Shown here piece after piece: positions 1-11,827 of a stretch of 64,000 bases of DNA (position 1 is the stretch's first letter; the number at the start of each line of letters is the position of its first letter). The stretch spans positions 124,001 to 188,000 of the forward strand of contig UBMU01000003.1 in NCBI GenBank assembly GCA_900466605.1. The letters run 5' to 3'. Source of the DNA: Hyphomicrobiales bacterium (lineage in GTDB: Bacteria; Pseudomonadota; Alphaproteobacteria; Rhizobiales; Rhizobiaceae). The position numbers and the translations under genes were made by a program. The notes beneath the pieces were generated by a model that saw only the letters and a program-made list of their open reading frames with translations, was not told the DNA's origin and did no database searches.

Positions 1-483
1 GACTTCGACGAGCCGTTCGCGCGTCTCCCCGCCGTTGGCGCCGGCGTTCATGCGCGCCGCACCGCCGATGCTGCCGGGAATGCCGTAATAGAAATGGAAG
101 CCACCAATTCCATTGTCCATAGCCATGGCCGCGACATGCTTGTCCGGGCAGATCGCACCCGCACGGATGCGGTTCTCGCCTGCCAGCTCGACGGAGCCGA
201 AGCCCTTGGCCGAAAGCCGCAGCACGACGCCAGGAATGCCGCCGTCACGCACGAGAATATTGGAGCCGACGCCCACAACCGTGATCGGCACCTCTTCCGG
301 CAGAATCTTCAGGAAGGCGATCAGGTCGTCCTCGTCGTGCGGCTGGAACATCAGCTCGGCCAGACCGCCGGCATGGAACCACGTAACACGGTCCATCGGG
401 GCATCCGGTGTGATCCTCCCACGGATGTCCTTTACACCGTCGCCAAGCGACGCAAGAAGCTTTTCCCCATTCACCTGTTTCAT
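1..483 (-). CDS. murB: UDP-N-acetylmuramate dehydrogenase MurB, N-terminal 161 codons (cut by window edge)
   Basis: MurB reduces UDP-GlcNAc-enolpyruvate to UDP-MurNAc with NADPH and FAD in the cytoplasm, the second committed step of peptidoglycan precursor synthesis. The visible part carries the FAD-binding features of the family: a TWFHAGG segment near residue 34, [13 protein letters not shown] near residue 70, and [16 protein letters not shown] near residue 140. The ATG at 481-483 overlaps the murC stop (ATGA), so the two are translationally coupled. The rest, including the C-terminal catalytic Ser/Glu part, lies beyond position 1. Confidence 0.95.
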   Translation of the reverse strand, partial: MKQVNGEKLLASLGDGVKDIRGRITPDAPMDRVTWFHAGGLAELMFQPHDEDDLIAFLKILPEEVPITVVGVGSNILVRDGGIPGVVLRLSAKGFGSVELAGENRIRAGAICPDKHVAAMAMDNGIGGFHFYYGIPGSIGGAARMNAGANGGETRERLVEV

Positions 484-1895
484 GCAGATATTCCCGAAAG
501 GCTTTCCAATTGCTTGGGCAGCGCTGCCGCCCAGTACGTGATACTCCCAGCCCCCAACAGAACCACAAAATCGCCCGGCTTTGCAATCTCTGCGACCATT
601 TCAGGCAAAAGCTCTGGGGACGAAAGGAAGCGGGCATCGCGGTGACCGCCTGATTTGATCCTCGATACAAGCGCCTCCGAGTTCATGCCCTCGATGGGAT
701 CCTCACCCGCCGCATAGACAGGAGCAAGGAAAATGCTGTCCGCATCGTTGAAGCAGGACGCGAATTCCTCGAACAGACTGGATAGTCGCGAATAGCGATG
801 CGGCTGATGGATCGCAATCACGCGACCCTTGCATGCCTCGCGCGCAGCCCGCAGCACCGCCTTGATCTCGACTGGATGGTGACCGTAGTCATCGAAAATC
901 TGCACACCGTTCCATTCGCCTGTCAGCGTGAAGCGGCGCTTGACACCACCGAAGGACGCAAGCCCTTTGGCAATATCCTCACTCGACATGCCGAGACGGT
1001 TTGCAACAGCGATCGCCGCGGTGGCATTGGAGATATTGTGGCGCCCCGGCATCGGCATCACCAGGTTGTCAAGCTTGATAACCTGTCCGGTCCGCCGGCG
1101 ACGGATTTCAACGTCGAAGATCGAACGCGGACCATCGATACGGACATTCATGAAACGCACGTCGGCCTGCGGATTCTCGCCGTAGGTAACGATCTTGCGA
1201 TCCTCGATACGGCCAACAAGCGCCTGGACCTCCGGATGATCGAGGCACAACACGCCGAAACCGTAGAAAGGCACGTTCTCCACGAATTGCCGGAATGCAG
1301 CGCGCACAGCGTCGAAGTTGCCGTAGTGGTCGAGGTGTTCGGGATCGATGTTGGTGATAACAGCAACATCGGCAGGGAGTTTCAGGAAAGTGCCGTCTGA
1401 CTCGTCGGCTTCCACCACCATCCACTCACCCTCGCCCATGCGGGCATTGGTGCCATAAGCATTGATGATGCCGCCATTGATCACCGTCGGGTCGAGGCCG
1501 CCTGCCTCCAACAACGTTGCCACCAACGACGTGGTCGTGGTCTTGCCATGCGTACCGCCGATCGCGATCGCATTGCGGAACCGCATCAGTTCGGCAAGCA
1601 TCTCCGCGCGGCGTACGACTGGCAGCAGCTTTTCGCGCGCCGCGACGAGCTCCGGATTGTTCTTCTTGATCGCGGTCGAGACGACTACCACTTCGGCGTC
1701 ACCGAGGTTTTCTGCCTTGTGGCCGACGAAAACTTCGATGCCCTTGTCACGCAGACGTTGCACATTCGCACTGTCGGCCTGGTCCGATCCCTGCACCCGA
1801 TGGCCAAGATTGTGGAGTACCTCGGCAATACCGCTCATACCGATGCCGCCGATACCGATGAAATGAACGAGGCCGATGGCCTTCGGCATTTTCAT
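480..1895 (-). CDS. murC: UDP-N-acetylmuramate--L-alanine ligase MurC
   Basis: MurC adds L-alanine to UDP-MurNAc at the expense of ATP, the first step of stem-peptide assembly. The 471-residue protein has the expected Mur-ligase layout: a nucleotide-sugar binding start ([11 protein letters not shown], about residue 14), the ATPase P-loop [10 protein letters not shown] (about 113), a central domain with [13 protein letters not shown], and a C-terminal domain with [12 protein letters not shown] and HQPHRYSR. Length is normal for the family. The start ATG overlaps the stop of murG, and the stop overlaps the start of murB, so it sits in a tightly coupled run of genes. Confidence 0.97.
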   Translation of the reverse strand: MKMPKAIGLVHFIGIGGIGMSGIAEVLHNLGHRVQGSDQADSANVQRLRDKGIEVFVGHKAENLGDAEVVVVSTAIKKNNPELVAAREKLLPVVRRAEMLAELMRFRNAIAIGGTHGKTTTTSLVATLLEAGGLDPTVINGGIINAYGTNARMGEGEWMVVEADESDGTFLKLPADVAVITNIDPEHLDHYGNFDAVRAAFRQFVENVPFYGFGVLCLDHPEVQALVGRIEDRKIVTYGENPQADVRFMNVRIDGPRSIFDVEIRRRRTGQVIKLDNLVMPMPGRHNISNATAAIAVANRLGMSSEDIAKGLASFGGVKRRFTLTGEWNGVQIFDDYGHHPVEIKAVLRAAREACKGRVIAIHQPHRYSRLSSLFEEFASCFNDADSIFLAPVYAAGEDPIEGMNSEALVSRIKSGGHRDARFLSSPELLPEMVAEIAKPGDFVVLLGAGSITYWAAALPKQLESLSGISA

Positions 1896-3016
1896 GCGCG
1901 TTTCCCCTTGAACTCTGCAATTGTACGTCGTGCCGCAATAGCCTCTACCATGTCGGCAAGCAAGTTCGCAGCGTCGGGTTTGCCTGCCTGCTTCGCGGCA
2001 GCGGCCATCCGGGCAAGCTTTTCCGGGTCTTTCATCGCATGTGTAAGGATCGAAGCGATCTTCTCGGGCGACAGCTCCGCCTGCGGAATGACCTTAGCGC
2101 CACCTGTCGCCGCAAGCGCTGCCGCATTCGCCGCCTGATCGTGATCCAATGCATGTGGATAGGGTACGAGCACGGCCGGTCGCCCAATCACCGAGATCTC
2201 CGAAACCGTCGATGCGCCGGACCGGCAGATGACCAGATGTGCGGCAGCAAGTCGTTCGGCCATATCGGTGAAAAATGGTGCTGTGTCAGCCGCCATCTTC
2301 AATTGAGCGACGCAAGCGCTCATCATCCCCATGTCTTCCGACCGAACCTGCTGGGTAATGCGCAGGCGGTCACGAAGCCCCTCTTCAAGTAAGCTGATGG
2401 CAGTCGGCATCGCCTTGGAGAAATACTGCGCGCCCTGGCTCCCGCCAAAGACGACGAGATTGAAAGCTTCGCCGGGATTGGATGGAGAATACGGCATCTT
2501 TGCCGCATCGATGATTGCCGGGCGCACCGGATTGCCTGTCGTCACCGTCTTGTCCGGAAACTGACCACCGCCTTCAGGCAGGAAGCCGCCGGCAATCGCC
2601 TGCACGCGGCTTGCCAGTGCCTTGTTCGCGCGCCCCATCACGGCATTCTGCTCGTGAACCATCGCGGGCACGCCGAGACGCGTCGCAGCCAGCAACGGAG
2701 GCACCGTCGGATACCCTCCGAAGCCGACAACCACGACAGGCTTCAGGCGCGCGATGAGCTTCTTGGCTGCCCGCATGCCGCTCCAGAGCGTCCAGAGCGA
2801 GCGCGCAACTGCGACCGGGTTCTTGGAACCGATCGTCGCCGACGGCACGACGTGAATCTCATCGGCCGGAAACTTGCCGGCATAGCGCTCAGCGCGGCTG
2901 TCGGTGACAAGATGCACGGAATAGCCGCGTTCCTTCAGCTTGTAGGCCAAGGCCTCAGCAGGAAAAACATGGCCGCCGGTTCCCCCCGCGGCAAGCAGGA
3001 CGATGCCTTTACTCAT
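1892..3016 (-). CDS. murG: Undecaprenyl-PP-MurNAc-pentapeptide GlcNAc transferase MurG
   Basis: MurG is the membrane-associated GT28 glycosyltransferase that turns lipid I into lipid II on the cytoplasmic face. The 374-residue protein has the N-terminal glycine-rich loop [14 protein letters not shown] (residues 11-24), [11 protein letters not shown] near 123, a second G loop FGGSQGA near 192, and the donor-binding [11 protein letters not shown] near 266. It starts 6 bp after the ftsW stop and overlaps murC by ATGA. All motifs are intact. Confidence 0.97.
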   Translation of the reverse strand: MSKGIVLLAAGGTGGHVFPAEALAYKLKERGYSVHLVTDSRAERYAGKFPADEIHVVPSATIGSKNPVAVARSLWTLWSGMRAAKKLIARLKPVVVVGFGGYPTVPPLLAATRLGVPAMVHEQNAVMGRANKALASRVQAIAGGFLPEGGGQFPDKTVTTGNPVRPAIIDAAKMPYSPSNPGEAFNLVVFGGSQGAQYFSKAMPTAISLLEEGLRDRLRITQQVRSEDMGMMSACVAQLKMAADTAPFFTDMAERLAAAHLVICRSGASTVSEISVIGRPAVLVPYPHALDHDQAANAAALAATGGAKVIPQAELSPEKIASILTHAMKDPEKLARMAAAAKQAGKPDAANLLADMVEAIAARRTIAEFKGKRA

Positions 3017-3022
3017 GAACTC

Positions 3023-4177
3023 TCACTCCGCCGGCATGCCATGCGCGACACGGAAGAGGCTCCGGTCCTGCGCACGCTTTTCGGGCCTATGACGCGTCAA
3101 CGCGAGAATGAACCCAGCGGTGACGCAGATAGCGACCATGGACGAACCGCCGTAGGAGATCAGCGGCAGCGTCATACCCTTTGCCGGCAGCAATTCGAGA
3201 TTGACGCCCACGTTGATGATCGACTGTATGCCGATCTGCAGCACGAGACCAGCGACAGCAAAGCGGTTGAAATCGTTGCGCTCCCTGTAGGCATGCGAGA
3301 GCCCCCGCAACACAAGGACGGAAAACAACGCGACAAGCGCCATGCAGAAGATGATGCCGAACTCCTCGGCAGCCACAGAGAAAATGAAGTCGGTGTGCGC
3401 GTCCGGAATGATCCGCTTGACGATACCCTCGCCCGGCCCCTGGCCAAACCAGTCGCCACGGATGATAGCTTCGCGCGCCGTGTCGATCTGGAAGGTGTCA
3501 CCCTCGCCGGTCAGGAACTTGTTGATACGCAGCGCCACGTGCGGGAACACATAGTAGGCGCCGACGAGGCCGCCAGCGCCGCCTGCTCCAAGCAGGATGA
3601 TCCATATCCATGGCATGCCGGCCATGAAGAACATACCGCCCCACACCGCCGTCGTCAGGATCGTCTGTCCAAGGTCCGGCTGGGCGACCAGAAGTGCTGC
3701 GACGATGCCGAAAAGAATGATGGCAAACAGGTTGCCCGGAATTTCAGGCTGGCGCGCATGCTCCGCAAAGAGCCACGCGCAGACCACCACAAAGGCCGGC
3801 TTCATGAACTCGGACGGCTGGATCGAGATGCCGGCCAAGGTTACCCAGCGCCGTGAACCTTTGACCTCGATACCAAAGAACAATGCCAGCAGCATCATGG
3901 CGAGAGCGACGATCAAAAGGATGATCGCAGTGCGTCGTACCTGACGCGGCGTCAGGAAGGAGAGCCCGATCATCACGCCGAGCGAAGGGATCATGAACGC
4001 CGCGTGTCGCTTCACGAAATGGAAAGGTTCCAGCCCGATGCGTTCGGCAACTGCGGGCGACGCGGCAAACGACAACATGAAGCCTATGCCCATCAGGAAG
4101 ATGAACATCGCCAGGAAAAAGCGGTCGATGGTCCAAAACCAATCGGCCAGAGGCCCACGTTCCGCGCGGCTTACCAT
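3023..4177 (-). CDS. ftsW: SEDS-family peptidoglycan glycosyltransferase FtsW
   Basis: FtsW polymerises septal glycan strands from lipid II as the partner of FtsI in the divisome. The 384-residue protein is mostly hydrophobic with about ten membrane spans, and carries the SEDS signatures KGSRRWVTL near residue 110, a conserved loop with DAHTDFIFSVAAEEFG near 250, and LPLISYGGSS near 338. The start lies directly after the murD stop, with one base between them. Its position between murD and murG is the usual dcw order. Confidence 0.96.
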   Translation of the reverse strand: MVSRAERGPLADWFWTIDRFFLAMFIFLMGIGFMLSFAASPAVAERIGLEPFHFVKRHAAFMIPSLGVMIGLSFLTPRQVRRTAIILLIVALAMMLLALFFGIEVKGSRRWVTLAGISIQPSEFMKPAFVVVCAWLFAEHARQPEIPGNLFAIILFGIVAALLVAQPDLGQTILTTAVWGGMFFMAGMPWIWIILLGAGGAGGLVGAYYVFPHVALRINKFLTGEGDTFQIDTAREAIIRGDWFGQGPGEGIVKRIIPDAHTDFIFSVAAEEFGIIFCMALVALFSVLVLRGLSHAYRERNDFNRFAVAGLVLQIGIQSIINVGVNLELLPAKGMTLPLISYGGSSMVAICVTAGFILALTRHRPEKRAQDRSLFRVAHGMPAE

Positions 4178-4178
4178 G

Positions 4179-5591
4179 TCATTTATCTCCTGTTGCCGAA
4201 CCGATCAGCATGGTGATTCCGTCGAGCGCTGCCACATGGCTGACAAATGCATCGCCCCTGACTTCAAAATTCTTATATTGGTCGAAGCTTGCGCAAGCCG
4301 GGGACAGCATCACGGCCAACGGGCCGCTCTGATCCTTTTCGGCGTCTGCGGCAGCGTGCGCTACGGCGCGCTCCAACGTATCAGAGATTTCATATGGCAC
4401 CGCCTCGCCGAGCGTCGCGGCAAATTCGGCGGCCGCTTCGCCGATCAGATAGGCCTTGGCGATGTGTGGGAAGAACCCCGCCAGAGACGTGATGCCTCCG
4501 GCTTTCGGCAGCCCGCCGGCGATCCAGTAGATGCGGTCGTAGCTCGACAGCGCTGGAGCAGCCGCATCCGCGTTGGTGGCCTTCGAGTCGTTGACGAAAA
4601 TGGCGTTGCCGCGACGTCCAATCGGCTGCATGCGATGCTTGAGGCCGGGGAAGGATGCGAGCCCAGCGCGAATTTCGTCTTCGGCGACCCCGACAGCCAG
4701 ACATGCGGCAACCGCAGCTGCGGCATTTTGTGCGTTGTGGCTGCCGCGTAGTGTCTGGATCCCATCAAGGTCCGCGATCGGAAGCGCTGCGCCCGCGGCC
4801 GCCCGCATGAGCTTAGTGCCCTCGGCGTAGATGCCGTCTGCGAGAGGGTGTCGCCGCGAAATCCTCGCAACCTTGCCGCCTGCCCGCTCGATGCGATCAG
4901 CGATCATCTGGCAATGGCTGTCGTCCACGCCAATGATCGCAACGCCGCTTCCGGCAACAAGACGCTCCTTGACGTCGGCATAGTGCTGCATCGTTCCGTG
5001 GCGATCGAGGTGATCGGGCGTCAGGTTGAGCAGGATGCCGGCTGATGGATTGAGTGTCGGTGCAAGATCGATCTGGTAGGACGAGCATTCGACGACGTAG
5101 AAGCGTCCATCCTTCGGCGGATCAAGTGTCAGCACCGCCGTACCTATGTTGCCGCCAAGCTGTGTGTCGCGTCCGCTGGACTTTAGAATGTGCGCGATCA
5201 AGGCCGTCGTCGTCGACTTGCCGTTGGTGCCGGTTATAGCGATGAACGGGCAATCCGGCGCATGCGCCCGTCGTTCCCGCACAAAAAGCTCCACGTCGCC
5301 GACGATATCCACACCTGCAGCACGAGCGAGATCCACCGTCCAATGCGGTTTCGGATGCGTCAGGGGAACGCCCGGCGAAAGCACGAAGAGCGACTGCACA
5401 CTCCAGTCGATCGTGCGCAGATCAGCGGTATGGATGCCCTCGGCAGCAGCTTTGATGACGCTGTCCGGGTTATCATCCCATGCCGTCACGTCGGCGCCGC
5501 CCAGCTTCAGAGCGCGCGCCGTGGCAAAGCCGGAACCGCCGAGCCCGAACAGCGCGACCTTCTTTCCTGCTAGTGTCGTAACGGGAATCAT
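4179..5591 (-). CDS. murD: UDP-N-acetylmuramoyl-L-alanine--D-glutamate ligase MurD
   Basis: MurD adds D-glutamate to UDP-MurNAc-L-Ala using ATP. The 470-residue protein shows the N-terminal Rossmann segment [14 protein letters not shown], a P-loop [14 protein letters not shown] near residue 118, [11 protein letters not shown] near 188, the lysine-containing [10 protein letters not shown] region, and [11 protein letters not shown] near 322, as in the family. Motif order and length are normal. It lies 7 bp downstream of mraY in the same operon. Confidence 0.97.
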   Translation of the reverse strand: MIPVTTLAGKKVALFGLGGSGFATARALKLGGADVTAWDDNPDSVIKAAAEGIHTADLRTIDWSVQSLFVLSPGVPLTHPKPHWTVDLARAAGVDIVGDVELFVRERRAHAPDCPFIAITGTNGKSTTTALIAHILKSSGRDTQLGGNIGTAVLTLDPPKDGRFYVVECSSYQIDLAPTLNPSAGILLNLTPDHLDRHGTMQHYADVKERLVAGSGVAIIGVDDSHCQMIADRIERAGGKVARISRRHPLADGIYAEGTKLMRAAAGAALPIADLDGIQTLRGSHNAQNAAAAVAACLAVGVAEDEIRAGLASFPGLKHRMQPIGRRGNAIFVNDSKATNADAAAPALSSYDRIYWIAGGLPKAGGITSLAGFFPHIAKAYLIGEAAAEFAATLGEAVPYEISDTLERAVAHAAADAEKDQSGPLAVMLSPACASFDQYKNFEVRGDAFVSHVAALDGITMLIGSATGDK

Positions 5592-5598
5592 CGCCGCC

Positions 5599-6699
5599 TC
5601 ACCGCAGCTTCAGGGTGGACAGGCCAAGCAATGCGAGACCGACCGCGATGATCCAGAAGCGGATCACCACCTGGCTCTCCGTCCAGCCCTTCTTTTCGAA
5701 ATGGTGATGGATCGGCGCCATCAGGAAGACGCGCCGGCCGGTCATCTTGAAAAAGCCGACCTGGATGATGACAGAGAGTGTTTCCATCACGAACAGACCG
5801 CCGATGATGGCCATGACGATCTCGTGCTTGGTAGCGACCGCAACCGTGCCGATCGTGCCGCCGAGCGCCAGCGAGCCGGTGTCGCCCATGAAGATAGCCG
5901 CGGGCGGCGCATTGAACCAAAGGAATCCAAGACCGGCACCGATGACGGCACCGAGAACCACCGACAACTCGCCGGTGCCGGGCACAAAGTTGATTTGCAG
6001 ATAGTTCGCAAACACAGCGTTACCGGCGAGGTAGGCAATGACGCCAAAGGAGGCAGCGGCAATCATCACCGGCACGATGGCAAGACCATCGAGACCATCG
6101 GTCAGGTTCACCGCATTGCCGGCACCAACAATCACGAAACCGCCGAAGGCAACAAACATGATGCCGAGATTGATCATGAAATCCTTGAAGAAGGGAAACG
6201 CAACGGACGAACCGAATGTCGAACCCGCGATCCCGGATGCCAGCGCCGTGCGCATCATGAAGTACACAGCAATGCCGGCGATCACGAATTCGATGCCGAG
6301 GCGCGCCTTGCCGGAGAAGCCCTTGTGGCTCTGCTTGGTGACTTTCAGATAGTCATCATAGAAGCCGATCGCGCCGAAACCGAGGGTCACGAGCAGCGTG
6401 GCAACCACGTAAACGTTCGAAAGGTCCGCCCAAAGCAGCGACGAACCCACAATACCGGCGAGGATCATCAAGCCGCCCATGGTCGGCGTACCGGCCTTCT
6501 TGAAGTGCGTCTGCGGACCATCGGCACGGATAGGCTGACCCTTGCCCTGGCGGATACGCAGCGAGTTGATGATCATCGGACCGAAGAGGAACACGATTAG
6601 GGCGGACGTAAACAGGGAGGCACCCGTACGGAAGGTAATGTACCTGAACAGATTCAAGAATTTCAGGTGTTCCGACAGTTCGACAAGCCAAATCAGCAT
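5599..6699 (-). CDS. mraY: Phospho-MurNAc-pentapeptide transferase MraY
   Basis: MraY is the integral membrane enzyme that attaches phospho-MurNAc-pentapeptide to undecaprenyl phosphate, giving lipid I. The 366-residue sequence has about ten membrane segments and the catalytic signatures [15 protein letters not shown] near residue 117 (paired Asp), [13 protein letters not shown] near 195, and the histidine motif [11 protein letters not shown] near 330. It begins 22 bp after the murF stop. No anomalies are visible. Confidence 0.97.
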   Translation of the reverse strand: MLIWLVELSEHLKFLNLFRYITFRTGASLFTSALIVFLFGPMIINSLRIRQGKGQPIRADGPQTHFKKAGTPTMGGLMILAGIVGSSLLWADLSNVYVVATLLVTLGFGAIGFYDDYLKVTKQSHKGFSGKARLGIEFVIAGIAVYFMMRTALASGIAGSTFGSSVAFPFFKDFMINLGIMFVAFGGFVIVGAGNAVNLTDGLDGLAIVPVMIAAASFGVIAYLAGNAVFANYLQINFVPGTGELSVVLGAVIGAGLGFLWFNAPPAAIFMGDTGSLALGGTIGTVAVATKHEIVMAIIGGLFVMETLSVIIQVGFFKMTGRRVFLMAPIHHHFEKKGWTESQVVIRFWIIAVGLALLGLSTLKLR

Positions 6700-6721
6700 T
6701 CAGGGCCCCTTGTTTACCCGC

Positions 6722-8155
6722 TCAAAAATCGCGTTGCGTGTCGGCAAATGGCGGGAACTTGTCAAGGAGCGCGGCGACAATCCTGCCGAAACCTATGCCC
6801 AGTGACGATTTTACCATCAGCACGTCGCCAGCCGCGACAGCGTTCAATACATATTCTGCTAGTTCTTCGGTCTTTTCGTAGTGAATGACCTGCACGCTCT
6901 CGGGGAGCGATTGCTTCAGCGCAACCATTTCAGGGCCAGCGAGCCAGACATGCTCAACACCAGCAGCCAGTAATGGTCCCGCCAGGTCCGAATGGACTTT
7001 CTCCGCGTAGTCGCCCATCTCGAGCATGTCGCCAAGCACGGCGACACGGCGCCCGGCATCCGTCGGAACAGAGCTTGCCAGCACAGCGATCGCCGCCCGC
7101 ATCGAAGCAGGATTGGCGTTATAGCTCTCGTCGATCACCGTTAAGGTGCCTCGGTCGATTGCCAGTCGATGCCGCCGACCCCTGCCCTTTTCCGGTTGCA
7201 GGGTCGCAAGTGCACCGATCGCTTGCTGCATGTCCGCGCCGACGATCTTCACGACACCAAGGGCGGCGAGCGCGTTCTCCGCTATGTGCCGGCCCGGTGC
7301 TCCGATCGCGACTTCCTTCGTCTCACCGTCAATGGTGATCCACAGCGTCGAACTCTGGTCGGAGCCATTGAATTCCGCCAGGCGAAACTCTGCCTTCGCA
7401 TGCTGACCGAAGGAATGAATATGCTGGATGCCACAAGCCTGCGCAGTACGCTCCAGGAAGTTGAACTGATCGTTGTCTCGATTGAGCACGACCTGGCCGC
7501 CCGGCACGACGCCTTCGAAAATCTCGGCCTTGGCGACCGCGATCTCCCGTATGCTCTTGAAATTTCCGAGGTGAGCCGGCGCGATCGTCGTGATCACCGC
7601 CACATGCGGCTTGATCATCTTGACCAGCGGGCGGATCTCGTCCGGATGGTTCATGCCCACCTCGAAAACGCCGAAATACGTATCGAGCGGCATCCGGGCG
7701 AGCGTCAAAGGTACGCCCCAATGATTGTTGAAGGAGGCGACGGAGGCATGCACTTTGCCCGACGGGGACAAAACCCGCCGCAACATCTCCTTGGTGGTCG
7801 TCTTTCCGACCGAGCCGGTGACGGCGATGATCTGGGCGCGCGAACGAGCGCGAGAGGCTTGACCCAGCTTACCGAGCGCCTCCAGCACATCCTCGACGAC
7901 GATCATCGGAACAGTCAGCCGGCCCATGGCGGGAAGACGCGCCTCGTTGACAACGAGAAGAGCGGCCCCGTTGGCCATTGCCATCGACGCATAATCGTGA
8001 CCGTCAACGCGGTCGCCCTTGATGGCGAAGAACGCTTCGCCGGGCGCAATGGAGCGGCTATCGATGGAAATACCGGTGATGCCCTCAGGCAAAGTGCCAA
8101 ACGGCCGCCCTGCCATGGCGGCAACCATGTCTTCCGTCGTCCAAAGCCAGTTCAC
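6722..8155 (-). CDS. murF: UDP-MurNAc-tripeptide--D-Ala-D-Ala ligase MurF
   Basis: MurF completes the cytoplasmic precursor by adding D-Ala-D-Ala to UDP-MurNAc-tripeptide. The 477-residue protein has the P-loop [14 protein letters not shown] near residue 113, [10 protein letters not shown] near 143, NAPLTL-type substrate segments and [11 protein letters not shown] near 335. Position 8155 reads GTG rather than ATG, and this GTG overlaps the murE stop (GTGA); the alternative codon is consistent with coupling to murE. Length is normal. Confidence 0.96.
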   Translation of the reverse strand: MNWLWTTEDMVAAMAGRPFGTLPEGITGISIDSRSIAPGEAFFAIKGDRVDGHDYASMAMANGAALLVVNEARLPAMGRLTVPMIVVEDVLEALGKLGQASRARSRAQIIAVTGSVGKTTTKEMLRRVLSPSGKVHASVASFNNHWGVPLTLARMPLDTYFGVFEVGMNHPDEIRPLVKMIKPHVAVITTIAPAHLGNFKSIREIAVAKAEIFEGVVPGGQVVLNRDNDQFNFLERTAQACGIQHIHSFGQHAKAEFRLAEFNGSDQSSTLWITIDGETKEVAIGAPGRHIAENALAALGVVKIVGADMQQAIGALATLQPEKGRGRRHRLAIDRGTLTVIDESYNANPASMRAAIAVLASSVPTDAGRRVAVLGDMLEMGDYAEKVHSDLAGPLLAAGVEHVWLAGPEMVALKQSLPESVQVIHYEKTEELAEYVLNAVAAGDVLMVKSSLGIGFGRIVAALLDKFPPFADTQRDF

Positions 8156-9612
8156 GGTTTCAGCTCCTCCAAAGCCTTACGCAATTCGGCATGATCCGAA
8201 AACGGAAGGGTGACGCTCCCGATGGTCTGCCCTTCCTCGTGTCCCTTCCCGGCAACAATCAATGTGTCGCCAGACGCCAGCATCTGAACCGCCGTTCGGA
8301 TCGCCTCGGCTCGGTCGCCGATTTCGGCTGCGCAGCCTGCGGCCGCCATGATTTCGGCGCGGATAGCCGACGGCTCTTCCGAGCGTGGATTATCGTCGGT
8401 AACAATCACCACATCGGCCAGGCGGCAGGCGATTTCTCCCATGATCGGGCGCTTGCCGCGATCCCGGTCGCCGCCGCAGCCAAATACCACGATCACCCGG
8501 CCGGTTGTGAACGGCCGAACGGACTCCAGAACGTTCGCGAGGGCGTCCGGCTTGTGTGCATAGTCAACATAAGCAAGCGCACCGTCCTTGGTGTGGCCCA
8601 CCAATTCGAGGCGCCCGGATGCGCCCTGCAACTTCTCAAGCGCCGCCATGGCGACCTTTGCCGGCACGCCGGTCGACATGGCAAGGCCCGCTGCCACGAG
8701 CGCGTTGGCCACCTGGAAGTCACCGGCAAGAGGAATATCGACCTCGAAGATCTCACCGTCGGCATGGATTTCAGCCACCTGTTTGTGGCGGAAATGCTCA
8801 ACGCGCTTCAGCGTCAGGTAATCGCCCTTGCGGCCGACAGTGCGAAGGTCGTGCCCCGCACGGCGAGCTGCCTCGACGGCCTGCTCCGACCAGGCATCAT
8901 CGGCAAAGATGACGGCCGGTGCGCCCTTCGGAAGCAGTGTGTCGAACAGCCGCATTTTCGCGGCCATGTAGCTTTCGATTGTCGGATGATAGTCCATATG
9001 ATCGCGGCCAAGGTTTGTGAACGCAGCGGCAGCGAGTTTGACGCCATCCAGGCGGCATTGGTCGAGACCATGGCTGGATGCCTCCATCGAGGCATGTGTA
9101 ACTCCCTCATCCGCGAGTTCCGCCAGCAACTTGTGGAGCGAAACCGGATCGGGCGTCGTCAGCGAACCATATTCATTGCGTGTCGGCGACACCACACCCG
9201 TCGTGCCGATCATAGCGGCCGGATGTCCGGCATAGGCCCAGATCTGTCGCGTGAACGAGGCCACCGACGTCTTGCCGGCCGTGCCTGTCACCGCGACCAT
9301 TGTTGCCGGCTGCCTTCCATAAAAGCGCGAAGCCGCGACAGACAGGAAACGACGCGAATCCTTGACCACGAGAACCGGGATTGAAGCATCGATGCTATGG
9401 GAGGCGACCGCAGCGACCGCGCCACGCCCCGCAGCATCCGCAATAAAGCCTGCTCCATCAGCCTTCGTCCCGGCGACGGCTACAAATACCATTCCGGGTT
9501 CGATCCTGCGGCTGTCGGGTGAAATGCCCGAAACCACCAGCGCCCCGACAGACCCGGCCAATTGATCCTCAAGTTCCGGAAATGCATTTCCGGCGATGTC
9601 TCGCAAGTTCAT
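8152..9612 (-). CDS. murE: UDP-MurNAc-L-Ala-D-Glu--meso-diaminopimelate ligase MurE
   Basis: MurE adds the third amino acid of the stem peptide. The 486-residue protein has [16 protein letters not shown] near residue 109 (P-loop) and [11 protein letters not shown] near 192. The DNPRSEEP motif near 409 is the known signature of enzymes selecting meso-diaminopimelate rather than lysine, which fits a Gram-negative wall. It follows ftsI after a 67 bp gap, the widest in this gene run, and overlaps murF. Confidence 0.97.
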   Translation of the reverse strand: MNLRDIAGNAFPELEDQLAGSVGALVVSGISPDSRRIEPGMVFVAVAGTKADGAGFIADAAGRGAVAAVASHSIDASIPVLVVKDSRRFLSVAASRFYGRQPATMVAVTGTAGKTSVASFTRQIWAYAGHPAAMIGTTGVVSPTRNEYGSLTTPDPVSLHKLLAELADEGVTHASMEASSHGLDQCRLDGVKLAAAAFTNLGRDHMDYHPTIESYMAAKMRLFDTLLPKGAPAVIFADDAWSEQAVEAARRAGHDLRTVGRKGDYLTLKRVEHFRHKQVAEIHADGEIFEVDIPLAGDFQVANALVAAGLAMSTGVPAKVAMAALEKLQGASGRLELVGHTKDGALAYVDYAHKPDALANVLESVRPFTTGRVIVVFGCGGDRDRGKRPIMGEIACRLADVVIVTDDNPRSEEPSAIRAEIMAAAGCAAEIGDRAEAIRTAVQMLASGDTLIVAGKGHEEGQTIGSVTLPFSDHAELRKALEELKP

Positions 9613-9679
9613 CGAATGTACTTTTCTTTCTCAAGCCGCCGCGCCCCCTTGGCGAATCGGCTCCGACATTCATTCAGCC

Positions 9680-11422
9680 TTAATAAGACACCAACATGGC
9701 CGATCCGTCGTCACCGAACTTGGGTTCCACACCGAGAATTGGCGCTGCGCGGGCAATGATGTTCTTCACCATCGGGGCTGCAGTGTACGCAGCAATGTTC
9801 TGGCCCTTCTCACCATTGTGCGGCTCGTCGCAGAAAGTAAGCACGACGTATTTGGGATCATCGATCGGGAACGCCGCAAGGAACGCATTGAAATTGAGGT
9901 TTGTCGCATAGCGGCCGTTCACGACCTTGTCGGCCGTTCCGGTCTTTCCACCAACGTTGAAACCGGGCACATCTGCGTTGCGGCCCGAGCCTTTGATGCC
10001 GTTCAACTTGAAGAGATAGCGTACATCGTCGCTGGTGCTTTTCTTGACGACCGCTTCAGCGACTTCGTCTGCCTGCTCACGATTGCGCGGCAGGAACGTC
10101 GGCTCGATCAGCTTGCCGCCATTGACGAGCGCGGCGCCTGCAACCGCCGTCTGCAGCGGCGTGGTGGAAACACCATGGCCGAACGAAATCGTCACCGAGT
10201 TGATCTTCTTCCAGACCTTAGGCTGGCTCGGCATCTTCACCTCGGGAAGTTCGGTTTTCATCTTGGTCAAAAGGCCGAGCTTCGTGAGATAATCTTTCTG
10301 AGCGTCAATGCCGACGATGTCGATGATGCGGGCGGTACCGACGTTTGACGAGTACTGGAAGACCTCGGGCAGCGTCAGCCAACGGCGCTGACCGTGGAAG
10401 TCGTGAATGGTGAAACCGCCGATGCGGATCGGCTGTGTCGCATCGAAGCTATCGTTGAGGCTGACCTTGCCGGTGTCGAGCGCCATGGCGAGAGAGAAGG
10501 TCTTGAAGGTCGACCCCATCTCGAACGTGCCGTTCGACATGCGGTTGAGCCAGCCTTCCTTGGCACCTTCCAACGGGTTGTTAGGATCGAAATCCGGGGC
10601 CGATGCCATTCCAAGCACCTCACCCGTGTGAATATCGAGAATGACGGCGCCGGCGCCCTTTGCTTCGTAGTTTTTAACGGCGTTGACGACGACATCGCGT
10701 ACGATGTTCTGGACTCGGACGTCGATTGACAGGCGGACTGGCTCGAGTGGTTGGTCGCTTGTCATGCCGACTGAAGCAAGGTCGGCAAGTCCCTGATCGT
10801 CGATGTATTTTTCCATGCCGGCAACGCCGCGGTTGTCGATGTTGACGTAACCGAGAATATGCGCGGCAGTCGGACCACCCGGATAGAAGCGGCGCTTCTC
10901 AGGCCGGAAGCCGATGCCGGGAATGCCAAGCGCCAGGATCTGGCTCTGCTGCTTCGGTGTCAGCTGGCGTCGCAGCCAGGCAAAGTGGGATGTTCGATTC
11001 GCGAGCTTCTTGTAGGTCCCTTTCACGTCGAGGTCGGGCAGAACGGTGGCGAGCTTTTCCACGGCCTCATCCGTATCGACGACCTTGTTCGGTTCGGCAA
11101 AGAGCGAGACCGTACGGATGTCCGTTGCCATCACTTCGCCGTTGCGGTCCAGAATATCAGGGCGCGACGCCATCAGACGATCCGGCGGCAGGATGCTCGA
11201 TACCACTTCGGGATCGCGGATCGCGTATTCGACGAGACGCCCGCCGATCACGCAATAGACACCGATAAATCCAATGATCAACAGCCCAACCCGGCTCTTG
11301 GCCTGTCCCGTCCTCTTCTTTCGCGACCCTTCGATCGGCATGTTGCCGCCGAGCCGGTTATTCGTACCCGCGGAAAAATGCGCCTGGCTCTTCAATACCA
11401 TGATGCGTGAAAGAAAAGACAT
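9680..11422 (-). CDS. ftsI: Septal peptidoglycan D,D-transpeptidase FtsI (PBP3)
   Basis: FtsI cross-links septal peptidoglycan, working with FtsW. The 580-residue protein has a short basic cytoplasmic tail, one membrane anchor (GLLIIGFIGVYCVIGG, about residues 46-61), a PBP dimerisation domain, and a penicillin-binding domain with the three active-site motifs: STFK near residue 307, SSN near 360 and KTGT near 493. It begins 2 bp after the ftsL stop. Length and motifs match class B PBPs. Confidence 0.97.
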   Translation of the reverse strand: MSFLSRIMVLKSQAHFSAGTNNRLGGNMPIEGSRKKRTGQAKSRVGLLIIGFIGVYCVIGGRLVEYAIRDPEVVSSILPPDRLMASRPDILDRNGEVMATDIRTVSLFAEPNKVVDTDEAVEKLATVLPDLDVKGTYKKLANRTSHFAWLRRQLTPKQQSQILALGIPGIGFRPEKRRFYPGGPTAAHILGYVNIDNRGVAGMEKYIDDQGLADLASVGMTSDQPLEPVRLSIDVRVQNIVRDVVVNAVKNYEAKGAGAVILDIHTGEVLGMASAPDFDPNNPLEGAKEGWLNRMSNGTFEMGSTFKTFSLAMALDTGKVSLNDSFDATQPIRIGGFTIHDFHGQRRWLTLPEVFQYSSNVGTARIIDIVGIDAQKDYLTKLGLLTKMKTELPEVKMPSQPKVWKKINSVTISFGHGVSTTPLQTAVAGAALVNGGKLIEPTFLPRNREQADEVAEAVVKKSTSDDVRYLFKLNGIKGSGRNADVPGFNVGGKTGTADKVVNGRYATNLNFNAFLAAFPIDDPKYVVLTFCDEPHNGEKGQNIAAYTAAPMVKNIIARAAPILGVEPKFGDDGSAMLVSY

Positions 11423-11424
11423 CT

Positions 11425-11826
11425 CTACTCCACCGATCCGGTTGCCATCAGGTCTTCTTCCTCGGGTTGCGGCACCACTGCCTTCGGCTTCGCTTTAGCG
11501 CCGGCTTTAGCCTCGGTAATGTCGGGAACAGGAACCTGCGACTTCAGCATCGGCAACTCCCTGGCATGGACGAGAGAGGTGGACGGCGTCGGCTGCAGCT
11601 GGAGCTCGCCATTATAGTTGTTGACGAGGCGCTCGAGCCTGTTGGGCTGAGACAGCAGGGCCCAATCGGCCTTCAACAGATCGATCGTGTCCTTCTCGAG
11701 TTTGATCTCCGCCTCGAGGCGATGAACCTCCTCGAGCTTGAGTTCTGCGTGATGCTTGATTGTATAGGTTACGGCGGCAGCGGCCGTCATGACACCGACC
11801 AGGATGAGGTCCAAGGTTCTCAGCAT
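11425..11826 (-). CDS. ftsL: Cell division protein FtsL
   Basis: A 133-residue bitopic protein in the ftsL position between rsmH and ftsI. It has a membrane span (DLILVGVMTAAAAVTYTI, about residues 6-23) followed by a heptad-like stretch with HAELKLEEVHRLEAEIKLEK, consistent with the FtsL/FtsB coiled coil that links FtsQ to FtsWI. The C-terminal 40 residues are rich in Ala/Pro/Lys and look disordered. I chose the ATG at 11824-11826; an in-frame extension upstream would run into the rsmH coding region. Confidence 0.88.
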   Translation of the reverse strand: MLRTLDLILVGVMTAAAAVTYTIKHHAELKLEEVHRLEAEIKLEKDTIDLLKADWALLSQPNRLERLVNNYNGELQLQPTPSTSLVHARELPMLKSQVPVPDITEAKAGAKAKPKAVVPQPEEEDLMATGSVE

Positions 11827-11827
11827 A